Assembly: GCF_030272615.1 (NCBI RefSeq)
Contig: NC_081414.1
Location: 332,741,427 to 332,801,426, forward strand
Length of the DNA: 60,000 nt
DNA from: Cryptomeria japonica
Lineage: Eukaryota; Streptophyta; Pinopsida; Cupressales; Cupressaceae
Direction of reading: 5' to 3'
Under the pieces are notes generated by a model. That model ran no database searches, was not told the DNA's origin, and was given only the letters and a program-made list of their open reading frames with translations. Shown piece by piece: positions 24,711 through 36,600 of the stretch. Each line of letters opens with the position of its first letter. The first letter of the stretch is position 1. Position numbers and translations under genes: made by a program.

Positions 24711-24722
24711 ATCTCCCCCTTT
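24711..24722 (-). other. Element C polypurine tract
   Basis: The minus strand reads AAAGGGGGAGAT directly before the 3' LTR start TGTTGGC, preceded by GCCATCAATGCC. The same wording is found in elements A, B and (as AAAGGGGGATAT) E. A second purine motif of similar wording lies near 24995-25025. Confidence 0.9.
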
Positions 24723-25122
24723 GGCATTGATGGCAACACTTAGGAAAATAAAATTTTGACATCTAAGTGTTTTACAACAAAAAATGGTCATTAACAAAAT
24801 TGCTCCCCCTAAGCATATACACTATCCCTTAATCAATAGAGTGTATAGTAATTTTGTATTCAGAGCATAATCATCAGAGCATATAACATATAGCACAACA
24901 TATATCAAGATTTTAAAATAGATACTTCTCCCTCTGATATACTTCTCCCTTGATATATCAAAATTTCAAAATTTTAAAACCAAAAACTAGATATACTTCT
25001 CCCCCTTTGCCAACAATGACAAAGTACTACTAAAAAATCTGTGTCCATATATATATATATATAAGAGTTTATGACAATAATGAATGATACTTGTCAAAAA
25101 CCGCTTTATAGTCCTACAAAAA

Positions 25123-28100
25123 TTATTTCATGGAAAGGGACCAAGACTCAAGTAGGGAGGTTGCCACTTCCTTCTCTGTCTGCATCTGTGATACCTGTTC
25201 CTCCATGGCATCTATTGTGCTCAGTTCTTGTGTGACTGTCAGGGCATCCAGGTTCAGATAACACTTCTGAAGAATTTGCAGTCGTGGAAGTAATACCAGT
25301 TGAAGCTCTTGCAAATCCCTAGACATTATGCTGATCTCTTGCTCCATCTTGGCTAACTGGATTTGGAACCAATGAACGGTTTACCCATATGCTGCAAAGG
25401 AGTCATAAGGAGTCTTGAATGTGCCCAAGTAGGACTGTAAGTCCATTTGAAGTTGTTGCTTCTTGGCTAGCACATTACCACAGAACAGATGAGGATGATA
25501 GATTTTGCTGAGTAGCAAGTTTCCCTCATCCAAGGCATTCCTTATGTCCTTTTGATCCTTTAGCAGTTCATTCCTAAGCTCATTCAACTTCTTCACTAGA
25601 GCAACATTAAGAGCCTTTTGGTGCTCTTTCTTTACATTGGCCTCTGCTACTTCTTCTAGACTCTGTACCTGATCATCCACTATAGTACACAAAATTTTGA
25701 GTTGTGCTAGTGATGAATCAGTGTCATGAAGATTAGTACCGGGGATTAAACCGGTAAGTGTGTCTACAACCGCCTAAATAATATCTTGTTCTCTTTTCCT
25801 TTGAATTCCTTCAAGGCGCTCTTGGGCAACCTTGATGCTCTGCATAAGCTCAGACTCACTTGCAAATTGGAGATCAATGGGGCTTGAGATAGCAGCCGGT
25901 TTGGCTTGGCTACCGGTTTCCTTAGGAGTTTCCATCTGTGTGGTCTTCATTGCTTCAATGGTCTTGTCTACTTCTTCCTTCTTTTTCTTCTTCTTCTCTT
26001 CCTTTTCTTTCTCCTCTCTCTGTTTCTTCTCTTCCTCTTCCATCTTCTTCTTGTCTTCTTCTTCTTTCTGCTTCTGCTCTGCTTCTACCTTCTTCTTTTG
26101 TTCCTCCTCTTCCTTATTCTTCTTCTCTTCTGCTTCCTTCTTCTTCTGTTCTTCCTCTTCCTTCTTCTTCTTCTCCTCTGCTTCCTTTTTCTTCTTCTCT
26201 TCCTCTTCCTTCTTTTTCTTCTCCTGTTCTTCCTTCTTTCGCTTTTCTTCCTTATCTTCTTCTTTTTTCTTTTTCTTGTCATCTTCTTGCTTCTTCTTTA
26301 CTTCATCTTTCTATTTCTCCTCTTTCTCTTTTCTCTTCTCTTCCTCTTTCCTATGTTTCTCATCTTCATCCTTCATCCTTTTCTCTTCCTATTCTTTTGT
26401 CTCTTGCTGTGTGTCCATAGCTTGTTCACCACCTTGATTGGCCTATTGCCCCTATTCAATTCCCTCAGAAGGTATGTCCTAAGTGACATCTTCTACATCC
26501 AGGGCATCGACATCTATGGTGTTGATTGGTTCTTCCACCAAGTTTCCTTCCTCATCAAAAACCTCATCTGGTTTGGAAATAACTGGTTCCTTTTCTGCTT
26601 GGAGGTTGGCCATTCGTTCTTTGTGAGAGCTGATAGCATGGGCCATGTGCTGATGTGTATCTTTTTCTACATCATCAACTCTCCCCTCCAACAACCAGAG
26701 TCTTCTTCTCCTTGTGAAGAAGAGACCTTTATTTTGATCCAAGGCATCAAACAATTCTGAATTTGAGAGTTTGGGGAAGTACTATGCAAAAAATTTCTCC
26801 CTAATCTCTTGTTCCTTTTCAATGGCAATGCGCCATTTGTTATCCAATGCTTTAAATAATGAATCCGATGTCTGAGATTTAATCTCTGATGGTGACTAGT
26901 CATTTTTACATAAATAAAGAATGATTTCCTGCAGTACTTCATCTTTTTCCTCACTATTGAATTCATCATAATAATCTATTAAATCATGAAGTAAATTTCT
27001 CCTAATATTCTTTACTATTCTTTGACAATGTGTCAAAGGTTTGTAAGAGGAGATATCTATATTTACTGGTGTGGATGCTGCCGATTCATTCTTCTTCATC
27101 TTCTTGGTCTGTCTAGCCTTCTTTGGTTGTTCATCAGACTCGGTTTCTTTGGAGTCCGGTTCATTTGCCTTAGTCTTCCTCTTTCTTTCAAATACTTTTG
27201 CCAGTGTTACCTCCGGTTTCTTCTTTACCGGTGACCACTTGGTCACTCTTGGAGTCGCAGTGGTAGCCGGTGCCGATGTTGCAGGCACTGCCTTAGCTTT
27301 CTTAGCTACCGGTTCTTTTCCCTTCTTCAACCGGTGCGATCCTCTCCAAGTAGGTTTTGGTCCTCTTAGCCTTTGGATCACGAGGCAAGGCAATAAGGGT
27401 TGAAGCATACCCTTCCAGCATGTCAAACATGACCTCATAGCCCATAGGCTCCACTTCATCGATTCTAGGCTCAACAGCCTCCATTAGACATTTGTCCACC
27501 TGAATAGTGAAACAGATGTCATCTTTGTATTTCTTCACTATGTCACCTGAGATTCTTACCCTCTGACTCATCTTTCTTCTGAACTCATCAAAGTATTTGT
27601 TCAGTACCTCAGGGTAGCCGGTTCAAATGGCTTGCACACTTTCCTTTATTTGCTTGGTTACCGGTTGGTCAGGTGACCACTGGACATCTCCTACACCGGA
27701 AAGTAGCCTTGGAAATAAAAGAACAACCCTACCAGTAGTTGTCCAAAATTAAACCTCAATGAGTTGTCCTGCTTGATTGCCTTGAGATTTAGCAGGAGTT
27801 GCCTCTGCATGTCGATGCATAAGTCAAAAGATGCATCCTCTTTTATCATTCGGTAAGTGGCATTTACCATTGCAGCAGATACAAAATTAATCCTGCTGGT
27901 TGAGAATGTTTTGTATCCAATCACCATGCATGCGTATTTCACCAAATCATCCTTGATAGGATTGACTATCATGCCCCGTGAATCACTTGTTGAACCGGCG
28001 AGCTTGGTCATTTTTGTTTTGCTCACTTTTCTCAGGGCTGGCACTTCCCCTGTGTTGCAGAAACTGGTGACTGCATGAATTGCCTGAGGCGTGATATCAT

Positions 28101-28467
28101 GTGTCCTCTCCAGGTACATCTTGTCACCATGGACTCTGCTCAAGATGATCCTGATGTGATCCTCTGTGAATTCTTCCAGGAAATAGATTGCATTGTGGAA
28201 TTTCATCTTCTTTATGACACTAAATTTTGGTTTGATCCTTTTGTCTTTTCCGCAAAATAGACCTAACTGAGTATGAATGGCTAAAGACCCTAGGTCTTCT
28301 ATTTTGCAATCAATATAATCTGAAATTCCTTCTTCGACTATGACTCTAGCTGGAACTTGTGATAAAGCATTATACTTGGACTTCCTCTGAATGAAACTTT
28401 CTGATTCAATGGATGTACTTGAAATGGTATGAGATGTGGAAGCCATTGAAGAGTATTTCAAGAACAC
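25123..28467 (-). pseudogene. Element C ORF2: long uncharacterised protein with Glu/Lys-rich coiled coil
   Basis: About 1,100 codons on the minus strand. The second Met (28446, MASTSHT) may be the true start. Residues 1-258 are an unbroken helical domain that I do not recognise, with HDITPQAIHAVTSFCNTGE and LLVGLFFYFQGYFP. A 1-base frameshift at about 27693 leads to GDVQWSPDQPVTKQI and RVRISGDIVKKYKDDICF; a second frameshift near 27330 returns to the first frame. A Lys-rich linker (APATTATPRVTKW) follows, then a roughly 200-residue run almost entirely of Glu and Lys (25960-26420), then a helical C-terminal part (DQVQSLEEVAEANVKK). Stops near 26460, 26310, 25771 and 25378 are TAG or TAA. It resembles no pol or env protein that I can name; Sireviruses do sometimes carry an extra 3' ORF with coiled coils. 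Function unknown. Confidence 0.6.
25960..26420 (-). repeat. Pyrimidine-rich low-complexity tract encoding the Glu/Lys run
   Basis: The plus strand is almost pure CTT/TTC/CTC; the minus strand is GAA/AAG/GAG. It produces long Leu/Phe/Ser-rich frames on the plus strand with no meaning. Partial 45-60-bp internal repeats (TTCTTCTTCTCTTCTGCTTC) suggest expansion by slippage. Confidence 0.8.
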
Positions 28468-28469
28468 AA

Positions 28470-28863
28470 AAAATACCTTTCAAACGCGAATTTAGGGCTT
28501 CCTGATTCTGCTTCACTTTGCTCTCCGTCGATGCCAAATCACCGCTTTGAGTTCTCCACTACCACTTGCAAACTAGATTTGAATCTCTTTCAAGGTTATC
28601 CAATTTCTTGAAATCTAAGCTCAAATCACCTTTTCTTCGCTCGAAAACAAATAGTGAGAAATGATTTGAAAATTGCATTTATACATGTCTCTCACCTACC
28701 ATCATTAATGTTCCTCTATTAGGGCATAAACCCTAATTTGCCTTTTTACCATTTTCGGTCTTCTACCAAGCGATAGGTATAACATACCGGTTAAGGTCTT
28801 TTACCGGTGTCAACCAAGGGTTCGAAAGCATTTCACCATTTTCTCCCCCTAAGCCTTTAAGGC
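28470..28863 (-). other. Spacer between ORF1 and ORF2 of element C
   Basis: No open frame. It contains ACCGGTTAAGG and ACCGGTGTC near 28785-28810, motifs otherwise seen in the LTRs. It could hold a splice site or leader for ORF2, but I cannot point to one. Confidence 0.4.
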
Positions 28864-30085
28864 TTAGTTTGCCAGTTCCGATATTTCCACACTAGGTGCA
28901 GAAACCGGTTCCTCTTCTGACAATATTGTTTTCTTCTTCCATGTTTTCTTCATGTCTCCTTGAACTTTTTCAAGATCTATTTCTCCTTCCTGAGTGACCG
29001 GTATATCATCAGATATACTTTTTCTGCTTTTCCAAAATCTTGCAATGTGACCCGGTTTGTTGCAGTGATAGCAAACAAGTCCAGGTGCTCTCCAAGGTCC
29101 ATTGTACATGTCTCCATTCTTCCTTTTGCATATTGCAGCCATGAAAGATCATACAACTTTCTCTCCATCAGGTTACCGCTTGATGACCACTGCTTCTTGA
29201 CTGATGATTGAAGACATTAAACTGGTTGTGGTTCCAGTTCATAAAAGGTTCAGGACGAGTTCCTTGGGTCCTCTGAGGATATCTTCCAGTGTTATCCATT
29301 ACAGACCTACATTCAAATGCTCTATGCCCAAACTTGTTGCATGCATAACAATGACCATTGAACTTATTGGATCTAGGTACATTGTTGATAAAATAAGGAA
29401 AATTATTGTAGGCTTTCCTCCTACATACATTGGCAATGTGTCCTTCTTTAAGACAGTTAAAGCAAACAGGTTTGAATTTTTGCTTACCTTTTCCTTCGAG
29501 TGTCGGTTACTTCTTTGATGCTTTAGCATTTGTTCCTAAGGATTCTCCTTCCTCATGTCCAAAAAAACCAAGACCATTGGTATTCTTTGCCGGTCTAGAT
29601 GACTCAAGCTTTTGCTCTAGCTTGACTATACTTTTGCCAAACTTAGCAAGTATTTCCTTTGACTCAAAGAGTTCTTTCGAAATAGCAGTGTTTGTCTCCA
29701 TAAGCCGTGCATTTTCAAAGATGACAATGTTCAGTTCTCCTTGCCTGTCTTCTTTTTCCATTCTCCTCTCATGAAGGCAAGCAGTTAGTGCACTAATCTC
29801 ATGTTTCAACTTGGAGATCTCATGATCTCTGTCCTTTACCAGATCTTCCACTTTTCTTTGGTTCTCAAGCTCTTGACTAAACTGAATAGTTAGTCTTTCC
29901 AACTCCTTTCTCAGATTGTATTTTGAATCATTCAGCTTATTCACTACAGTAATCATGGCTTCCATGTTAGCTTCATCTTCAGAACTACTTTCAGATAGTT
30001 CCATCAGCCTCTCTACATGTTCTCTTCTTTTTGCTTGAGATGCCTTGTATTTGACCATAAGATCATCATAGGCTTGCTCAGACAT
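28864..30085 (-). pseudogene. Element C ORF1: gag-like coiled coil plus zinc knuckles
   Basis: The first ORF after the primer site. Residues 1-192 from Met 30085 (MSEQAYDDLMVKYKASQ) are a charged coiled coil (KLNDSKYNLRKELERL, KDRDHEISKLKHEIS), ending GTNAKASKK and a TAA. Past the stop in the same sense come CCHC zinc knuckles: CFNCLKEGHIANVC (29430-29470) and CYACNKFGHRAFEC (29310-29351), both complete, then CYHCNKPGHIARFW (29028-29075) with the last Cys replaced by Trp. The UBN2 capsid domain usual in copia gag is not seen, so this looks like a gag reduced to coiled coil and nucleic-acid-binding tail. It is broken by at least one stop and frame changes. Confidence 0.65.
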
Positions 30086-30162
30086 AGTGAGTCATTGAGT
30101 AAGTTCCCTCAAGGTGTATTCCCCCATATCTCTTTCCAAATGGTTAAACTTATAGAAAGGTA

Positions 30163-30175
30163 GGCTCTGATACCA
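30163..30175 (-). other. Element C primer binding site
   Basis: The minus strand reads TGGTATCAGAGCC two bases inside the 5' LTR, an exact match to the plant initiator-Met tRNA 3' end used by copia elements. Confidence 0.9.
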
Positions 30176-30177
30176 AT

Positions 30178-31347
30178 TGATGAATACTAAGAGGGGGGGG
30201 GTGAATTAGTATGCCAAAAACTACTGCACAAAAAAACTTACACAGTCTAAAGATAAACCGGTAAAGCAGTTTGATAGTCAAACCGGTTACCACACATGTA
30301 AACCAAAATGAGAATAAAGCATTCACCCACAAAAGAAATACAACCATAACATAGGATATTTGACGTGGAAACCCAACTAGGAAAAACCATGGTGAGATGG
30401 AACTCACAAGTCACTATCTATAGAATAGAAACCAGACCGGTTAAAGTTAGACCGGTTAAGGTCTTACAATGTTCTTCACCAGAATAGATCCTGTTAGGAA
30501 TCTCAATCTCTGTTAGGAGATAAGTCTGATTAAAGACTACCTTGTTAGAGGATTTTAGATTCACATGTGTGAACCACCTTGTTAGAGGATTTTACAAAGG
30601 CTTTGAGGCCTACCCGGTTAAGGGCTACAGACTTGTCAAAGATGTGAGTAATCAACAAGTGTTTGATCTATCTAATAGCACAAACTGCTTGGTTAGATCC
30701 AGTATTGCTCACAGCTAATGCATTCCAGCATTACTTCAGTCTTCTCTCTCTCACAGTTACAACTTGATCTTCTCAAATAAGATCATTCTCACAACAACTG
30801 AACTTCCACCTCAAACCCTAGCTCAACATTAACCCTTTCAGCAACAACTTAAAACCCTAGACATGATGTCCTTTTAAAGGAATCTGATTTCATGTCAGTC
30901 CAATAGGATTACATTACAATTTCCTAGGTTAAATGAATCTAGACAAACTTATTAACACAACACAAGAATCACCATCAATGCATCGGCACCATCAAACAAT
31001 CAGTGGATTGGTAACTCATCACAAAATGTCGGTTGGTAACTCATCACAGAGTATTACTGGTTCATACAAAATACTGGTTCCTGGTTTGTCACAAATGAAG
31101 ACTGGTAAGAATGTGTTGTGCCACTTTGCTCCCTCATACCACTTGTGATCTGTGAACCGCTTGGGGTCGACATGCCGCTTCAGACCAGGAAACACATTCT
31201 GCAAAATCACTAGTCTAGAGACTAGTATACAACATACCGGTTGCAACAAATACCAGCTGAGCACAAGCTCATACATATAAAGGGGATCTCAGTACAAGTG
31301 TGTGTCCATCAATGACAATCACAACATAATCATAAAAAATGCCAACA
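30178..31347 (-). repeat. Element C 5' LTR
   Basis: 1170 bp and close to the 3' LTR throughout. It is about 27 bp longer because of a local duplication of TTGGTAACTCATCACA at 31008-31045. The same landmarks are present: G-tract near 30190, GTGGAAACCCAACTAGG near 30364, AAACCCTA near 30815 and 30850. Confidence 0.9.
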
Positions 31348-31352
31348 TTCCC
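31348..31352. repeat. Target site duplication of element C, right copy
   Basis: ttccc, identical to 23563-23567. Confidence 0.9.
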
Positions 31353-31896
31353 AAGGGAGGGAGAGATGTAGGATGGATTGGGAGGGCTACAAGTAGAGTA
31401 GGTATGAGATCACTAAGAGGATTACCCTCTACAGGATGAGGCAGGAGTACTAGATTGGACAGGGGTTGAGGGAGAGGCATTGATTCTGGTCAAATTCATC
31501 TAGATCCTAGGGTTATTGTAGATCACGGAAGAGGGGATGAGGTGGAGGAGGATTTAGAGGATCATGTTCCTCTCATTAGACAACAGGTCTTGAGGGCTAC
31601 TCGGGTTGAGATTCCATTAGGTGGAGAGGGAGGTGGGGTTGAGGGGATGTAGGATGCACCTCAGGAAGATGTGCCAGAGTAGGAGACCTTGGATGATCCC
31701 AGAGCACAGATAGATCAGCTTAGGGCACATATGTAGATAGTTATGACAGAGAGAGAGGGCTATTAGGAGACAATAGGATACTCAGGCCCTTCTTAATCAC
31801 ATTCAGCAGGTTGGATTTGGTACTCCCTCAGCCGATATCGTTAGAGCACTATTTCAAGCTAGGAAGGAGACATCACACTGGTGATGATTATCTGAG
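31353..31896 (+). pseudogene. PMD-type gene, piece 3 of 4
   Basis: With element C and one ttccc removed, the Gly/Arg-rich frame of piece 2 runs straight on: KGGRDVGWIGRATSRVGMRS, then an acidic part (RGDEVEEDLEDHVPLIRQQ), then DPRAQIDQLRAHM, a short coiled coil. Stops at 31437 and 31467 (TGA) and 31650, 31680, 31734 and 31764 (TAG) are all C-to-T type. A one-base shift near 31750-31790 changes frame to LLNHIQQVGFGTPSADIVRA. This frame is the one that continues into piece 4. Confidence 0.55.
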
Positions 31897-31901
31897 GATT
31901 T
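31897..31901. repeat. Target site duplication of element B, left copy
   Basis: gattt, identical to 46577-46581, 14.7 kb away. Confidence 0.9.
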
Positions 31902-33308
31902 TGATGGTATGATGAAAGAATAAGGATCCAGTCAACTACTAAGAGGGGGGGTGAATCAGTAGATAGAAAACTGATATAAACTTTCGCCAATCTCAGAATC
32001 AACCTCTCAAAGCAAACTCTAAACTAACAAGTTAAACCACTAAACTATAAATGCAATATCACTGTCAAGTTTAACCGGTTGACTATTACAATAGATTAAC
32101 AGTAAAACAACTTGAAGCTCACAAACATCCAAATACTTTATTAACATAAGTAAAACCTCATTTTAGATTGCTGCCAGTTAATCATAACTTATCAAAGTGG
32201 ATTAAGCAGTTAAGAAATTCAACCATAGTAAATATAACCACAAAAACATTCACCACTTGACACAATATTTTTTACATGCAAACACAAATGGGAAAAACCA
32301 TGGTGAGATGAGACTCACAAGTTAACTATCTGAACTCTTCTAAAATTCACCATGTTAGGAGCCAAGCTTGTTAAAGATTTTACAAGTCATGTTAAGAACA
32401 GATCCTGTTAGGGACCACCTGATTAAGGGATTGACTATAATGCCTTATTAGAAGCAATACCCTATGAGGAGTAACCTCGGTAGAGGATTTGAAATCCAAG
32501 CTAATGGACCACCTAGTTAAAGGATTTAAATAACACTAAGCTTGTTAGAGCTCACCCGGTTAGGGGATTTTAGTGTTGTAATTGTTAGAAAACAATAGGA
32601 GTTTGTTGATGTATTTGAATATCACTACACTTGCTTGTTCAAATCCTTTTCATGCTCCTATGTGCCTTTACACAAACTGTAGATACATCATCCGGTTTGG
32701 CAACCACACACTCAGCTAAAACTTTGCCAACTCTAAAACAAAACAACTCATCGACCTTATAAACAAATCAACAGGTTGGTAACACACAAAAAAATTGATT
32801 CTCTCATAGAGATTACCAACAAATCGGTTCAAGTATGACCATTGGATTACATAACAATCTCTACACATCATTCAAGATAGCCTCAACCGCTCCTTGATCA
32901 CCACTTCATCGAACTCAGTAACTCATCACGTGTTTTGCATTACATGCAATATACTTGCTCATTCCCAAGATAAAAATTGTTAACTCAACATGCCAAAAAC
33001 ACTTTTAAACTCTTCTCATACAACATGCATACGTGTCATAATCATTACCACTCATGATCAGATCATAAACCAACATAACAAACTTAATCAGTTAGGGTTT
33101 ATCAAAACAACTGGCAGGGTTTACCAGTTCAACTCTCCAATACTTAGGAATACCAGTTCACTCCACAAAATCACATACCGGTTACAGTTCTGTTCACTAG
33201 CTCTTCCTACCAGTTACAAAACAATATTATAACAACATCATTACCATTTAATTGACATCAATGACAATATAACATTTTGTTAATGCAATCTTCATGCAAA
33301 TGCCAACA
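31902..33308 (-). repeat. Element B 3' LTR
   Basis: 1407 bp; plus-strand ends TGATGGTATG and ATGCCAACA. It holds GAGGGGGGGTGAATCAG at 31944-31960, the ATGGGAAAAACCATGGTGAG block near 32290, and decayed ACCGGTT phrases. At 32054-32062 it reads GCAATATCAC, the undisturbed version of the site where element A entered the other LTR. Confidence 0.9.
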
Positions 33309-33320
33309 ATCTCCCCCTTT
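33309..33320 (-). other. Element B polypurine tract
   Basis: The minus strand reads AAAGGGGGAGAT next to the 3' LTR start TGTTGGCATTTG. A further similar motif, GGCATTGTTGTCAAAGGG on the minus strand, occurs near 33490-33510. Confidence 0.85.
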
Positions 33321-33694
33321 GACATTGATGGCAATACAAATATCAATACCATTGATTGCTATGATTGTGAATAGAAATCTTGGTTTACATTTGACCATGT
33401 ACTCTCCTTGTCTTCCGCTAGTAGCTAGTTGTAGATATTCTATCTATCAATGATACAATTCTTCTCCCCATAATCATATAGTTCTTCTCTCCCTTTGACA
33501 ACAATGCCAAAGTGAAAGTAAAACATGCAATGTCAAACTTCATTATTCAGCATCAGCAACCTACAACTTGATGCTCCTCCTCTGGAATAACTCCACTCCT
33601 ATGCCAATCCTATTGTAAAATTCTACAAGTAGCTCTAGGACTGATGTACTCTACATCATGCTCAATTCACCTCATGAAGGGGTACAACCCCTAG

Positions 33695-36600
33695 CTAAGT
33701 TCTAAGATACTCAAAAGTAGTCTTAGGCAGAGGTTTAGTAAATATATTTGCAAGCTGCTCCTTGGTAGAAACATGCTCCAAGATCACATCTTTGCTCTGC
33801 ACTTTTTCCCTCAAGAAATGATACTTCAATTCAATATGCTTGGTTCGTGCATGCAAAACATGGTTCTTGGAAATATTTATGGCACTGGTATTGTCACATA
33901 AGATCTTTACAGGTTCTGTAAACTTTGTCTTGAAACCTTCCAAAATGTGCCTCATCCAGATAGCTTGGGTACAATTCATATAAGCTACAACATACTCAGC
34001 TTCAGTAGTAGACTATGATATACAACTCTGCTTCTTGCTACTCCATGAAACAAGTCTTCCTCCAAGAAAGAATGCTCCACTGGTTGTGCTTTTCCTATCA
34101 TCAACACTATCTGCCCAGTCTGCCTTTGTATATAGCTTCAAGTCAAAGTTATCTTCATATGGATACCATAATCCATAGTCAATAATACCTTTCAAATATC
34201 CGAATATCCTCTTGGTTGCTATCAAATGTGTTTCCTTTGGATTCTTCTGAAATCTAGCAACTAGACCAACTGCATGAGCTATATCTGGTCTGTTGTGAAC
34301 AACATAGTGCAATTTCCCAATAACCATTGGTGTCCCAACTGGTTTACAGTCACTCATACCAAATGTCTTTAATACCTCTTTCACATACTTAGACTATGTG
34401 ATGAAAATACCACTCTTCATTCGCTAAATTTGCAAGCCTATGAAAAAATTTCTCTCCAACAAGAGACATTTCAAACTCACTTTTCATTTCATTTGCAAAT
34501 TCATTGCTCATGTCATCATTGCCTTCAAATATCATATCATCTACAAACACTTCACTAACCAATATCTTATCTACTTCAGATTTAAGATATATGTTGTTGT
34601 CTTAACTGGTTCCCTAAAAACCTATCTTCATCAAGTGTGAATGAAGCCTTTCATACCATTCTCTTGGTGCTTTCTTTAATCCATATAATGTCTTGTGCAA
34701 TTTGCATACCATGTCTTTTTTATCAGTCAAAGCATAACCATTTGGCTGCTCAATGTATACTTCTTCTTCCAGTATTCCATTCAAAAATGCTGACTTCACA
34801 TCCATCTGATATACTTTGAATCCCTTATGCGCTGCAAAATGCAAGTAAAGTTCTGACACCTTCCAGTCTAGCAACTGGTGCAAAAGTCTCACCATAATCT
34901 TCTCCTTCTTCTTGTGCATAACCTTTGCAAACTAATCTAGCTTTGTTTCAAACTACTATACCATCTTCATTCAGCTTGTTCCTGAATACCCACTTAGTAC
35001 TTATCACATTTTTATTCACTGGTCTGGGTACTAGGGTCCATGTATTGTTATTCTCAATTTGATCATCTCCAAATGCTTCCTTAGCAGTTCTAGGCTCAAT
35101 AGTGGAGATCATGCAAGAATTCTCTTTAATTCTTCTCCTGGTTAACACTCCAACATCCTTATCTCCAATAATCTAGTCAGGATTGTCATTGGGTCTCACA
35201 TACCTCAGAATAACATGATCATTATCTTCAGGTTCTTCTTTGGAATCTACTCATTCTAGTTGAACTGGTACAACAACATTCACGTTACCAGTTTCAGGTT
35301 TCACTAGTTTTGGTTCCAAAAATAAAATGCAAGGATCTTCATCCTTTTTCTCCATATTGGTTTCCCTTGATAATTCAGGATACTCATCCACTCAAACATC
35401 AACACTCTCAATGATTCTCTGTGTCTGGTTGTTGTAACATTTGTAGGCCTTACTCTTGGTGGAGTAACCAAGAAATATACCTTCATCACTTTTAGCCTCA
35501 AACTTACTAACATAGTCACCTCTCTTAATAAAACATTTTCTGCCAAATATCTTAAAATAACTAATATTAGGTGATCTACCATACCAATATTCATAAGGAG
35601 TCCTATCCTTACCTCTTTTTACCAAAATTTGGTTCATAGTATAGACAGTTGTGCTGATAGCTTCTCTCCAGAAATTTTTCGCTAGACCTCCTTCTATCAA
35701 CATCGTCCTAGTAGCTTCAACAATTGATCGGTTGTTCCCCTCTGCAATACCATTCTGTTGTGGTGTCCTCAGTGCAAAAAGCTATCATTTGATACCATTT
35801 TCTTCACAATATCTAGTGAATTACTCATAAGTAAATTCACCGCCTTGATCAGTCCTCAGACACTTTATCTTCTTACCACTCTCCTTTTCAGCTAAGGCCC
35901 TGAATGCCTTGAACTTACTAAATGCTTTTGTTTTATCCTTCAATAATGTGACCCACATAATTCTTGAGCAATCATCAGTGAAGATCATAAAATATCTATC
36001 ACCTTGAATACTTTTAGTCCTTATTGGTCCAAAAAGATGTGTATGAACCAAATCTAATAGATGTTCTGCTAAAAAAGATTTTCTCTTAAAAGTTGAGGAT
36101 GTCATATTTCCCAACTGACATTCCTTACATAGATCATTAACCGGTTTGTCTAATTGAGGCAAACCTCTCACTATCTTGGACTTACTCACTTTAACAATAC
36201 TATCAAAATTTATATGACAAAATCTCCTATGCCAAACCCAACTATCATCTACTTTAGCAATTAAACAAATGTTGACTTTAGGATTCAGGTGAAACAGGTT
36301 ACCTTTAGTTTGCTTGCTGGTTGCAATCAGTTCACCTTTGCTCCCATAGATTTTGCACATACCATTTTTAAACTCCAATGGGTATCCTCTGTCATTGAGT
36401 TGAGAAACACTCAATATATTGTGTTTTAGTCCTTCAACCTAGTAGACATCATCTGCACTGCTCTTTCCATTAAGAGAAATAGTTCCCTTACCTTTAACCA
36501 TGCAGGGTGAGTCATTACCAAATCTTACAACTCCACCATCAAATTCCTTCAAGGAAAGAAATTTTCTCCGGTCACTGATCATGTGATGTGAACAACTACT

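Larger units (their letters stand above)
23568..31347 (-). mobile_element. Element C: polymerase-less LTR retrotransposon, full length
   Basis: A complete 7.78-kb element on the minus strand. The LTRs are 30178-31347 (5') and 23568-24710 (3'), with an exact initiator-Met primer site, a PPT and a perfect 5-bp TSD (ttccc). It encodes a coiled-coil/zinc-knuckle ORF and then a long second ORF. I found no protease DSG, integrase, reverse transcriptase FVDD or RNase H motif in any frame, so it is non-autonomous. LTR landmarks, the tRNA-iMet site and the PPT wording tie it to the copia elements A, B and E, which could supply enzymes in trans. It interrupts the PMD gene, and removing it with one TSD restores that frame. 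Confidence 0.9.

Noticed and set aside
25832-26760. Long Leu/Phe/Ser-rich reading frames on the plus strand (up to 284 codons)
   Set aside because: They are the antisense of the GAA/AAG-rich tract of element C ORF2; a pyrimidine tract rarely has stops, and the composition is pure low complexity.
30163-30175. Fragment of a tRNA-Met gene
   Set aside because: Only about 13 bases match and they sit at the expected primer position of a retroelement; no cloverleaf follows. The same holds at 11812 and 58214.
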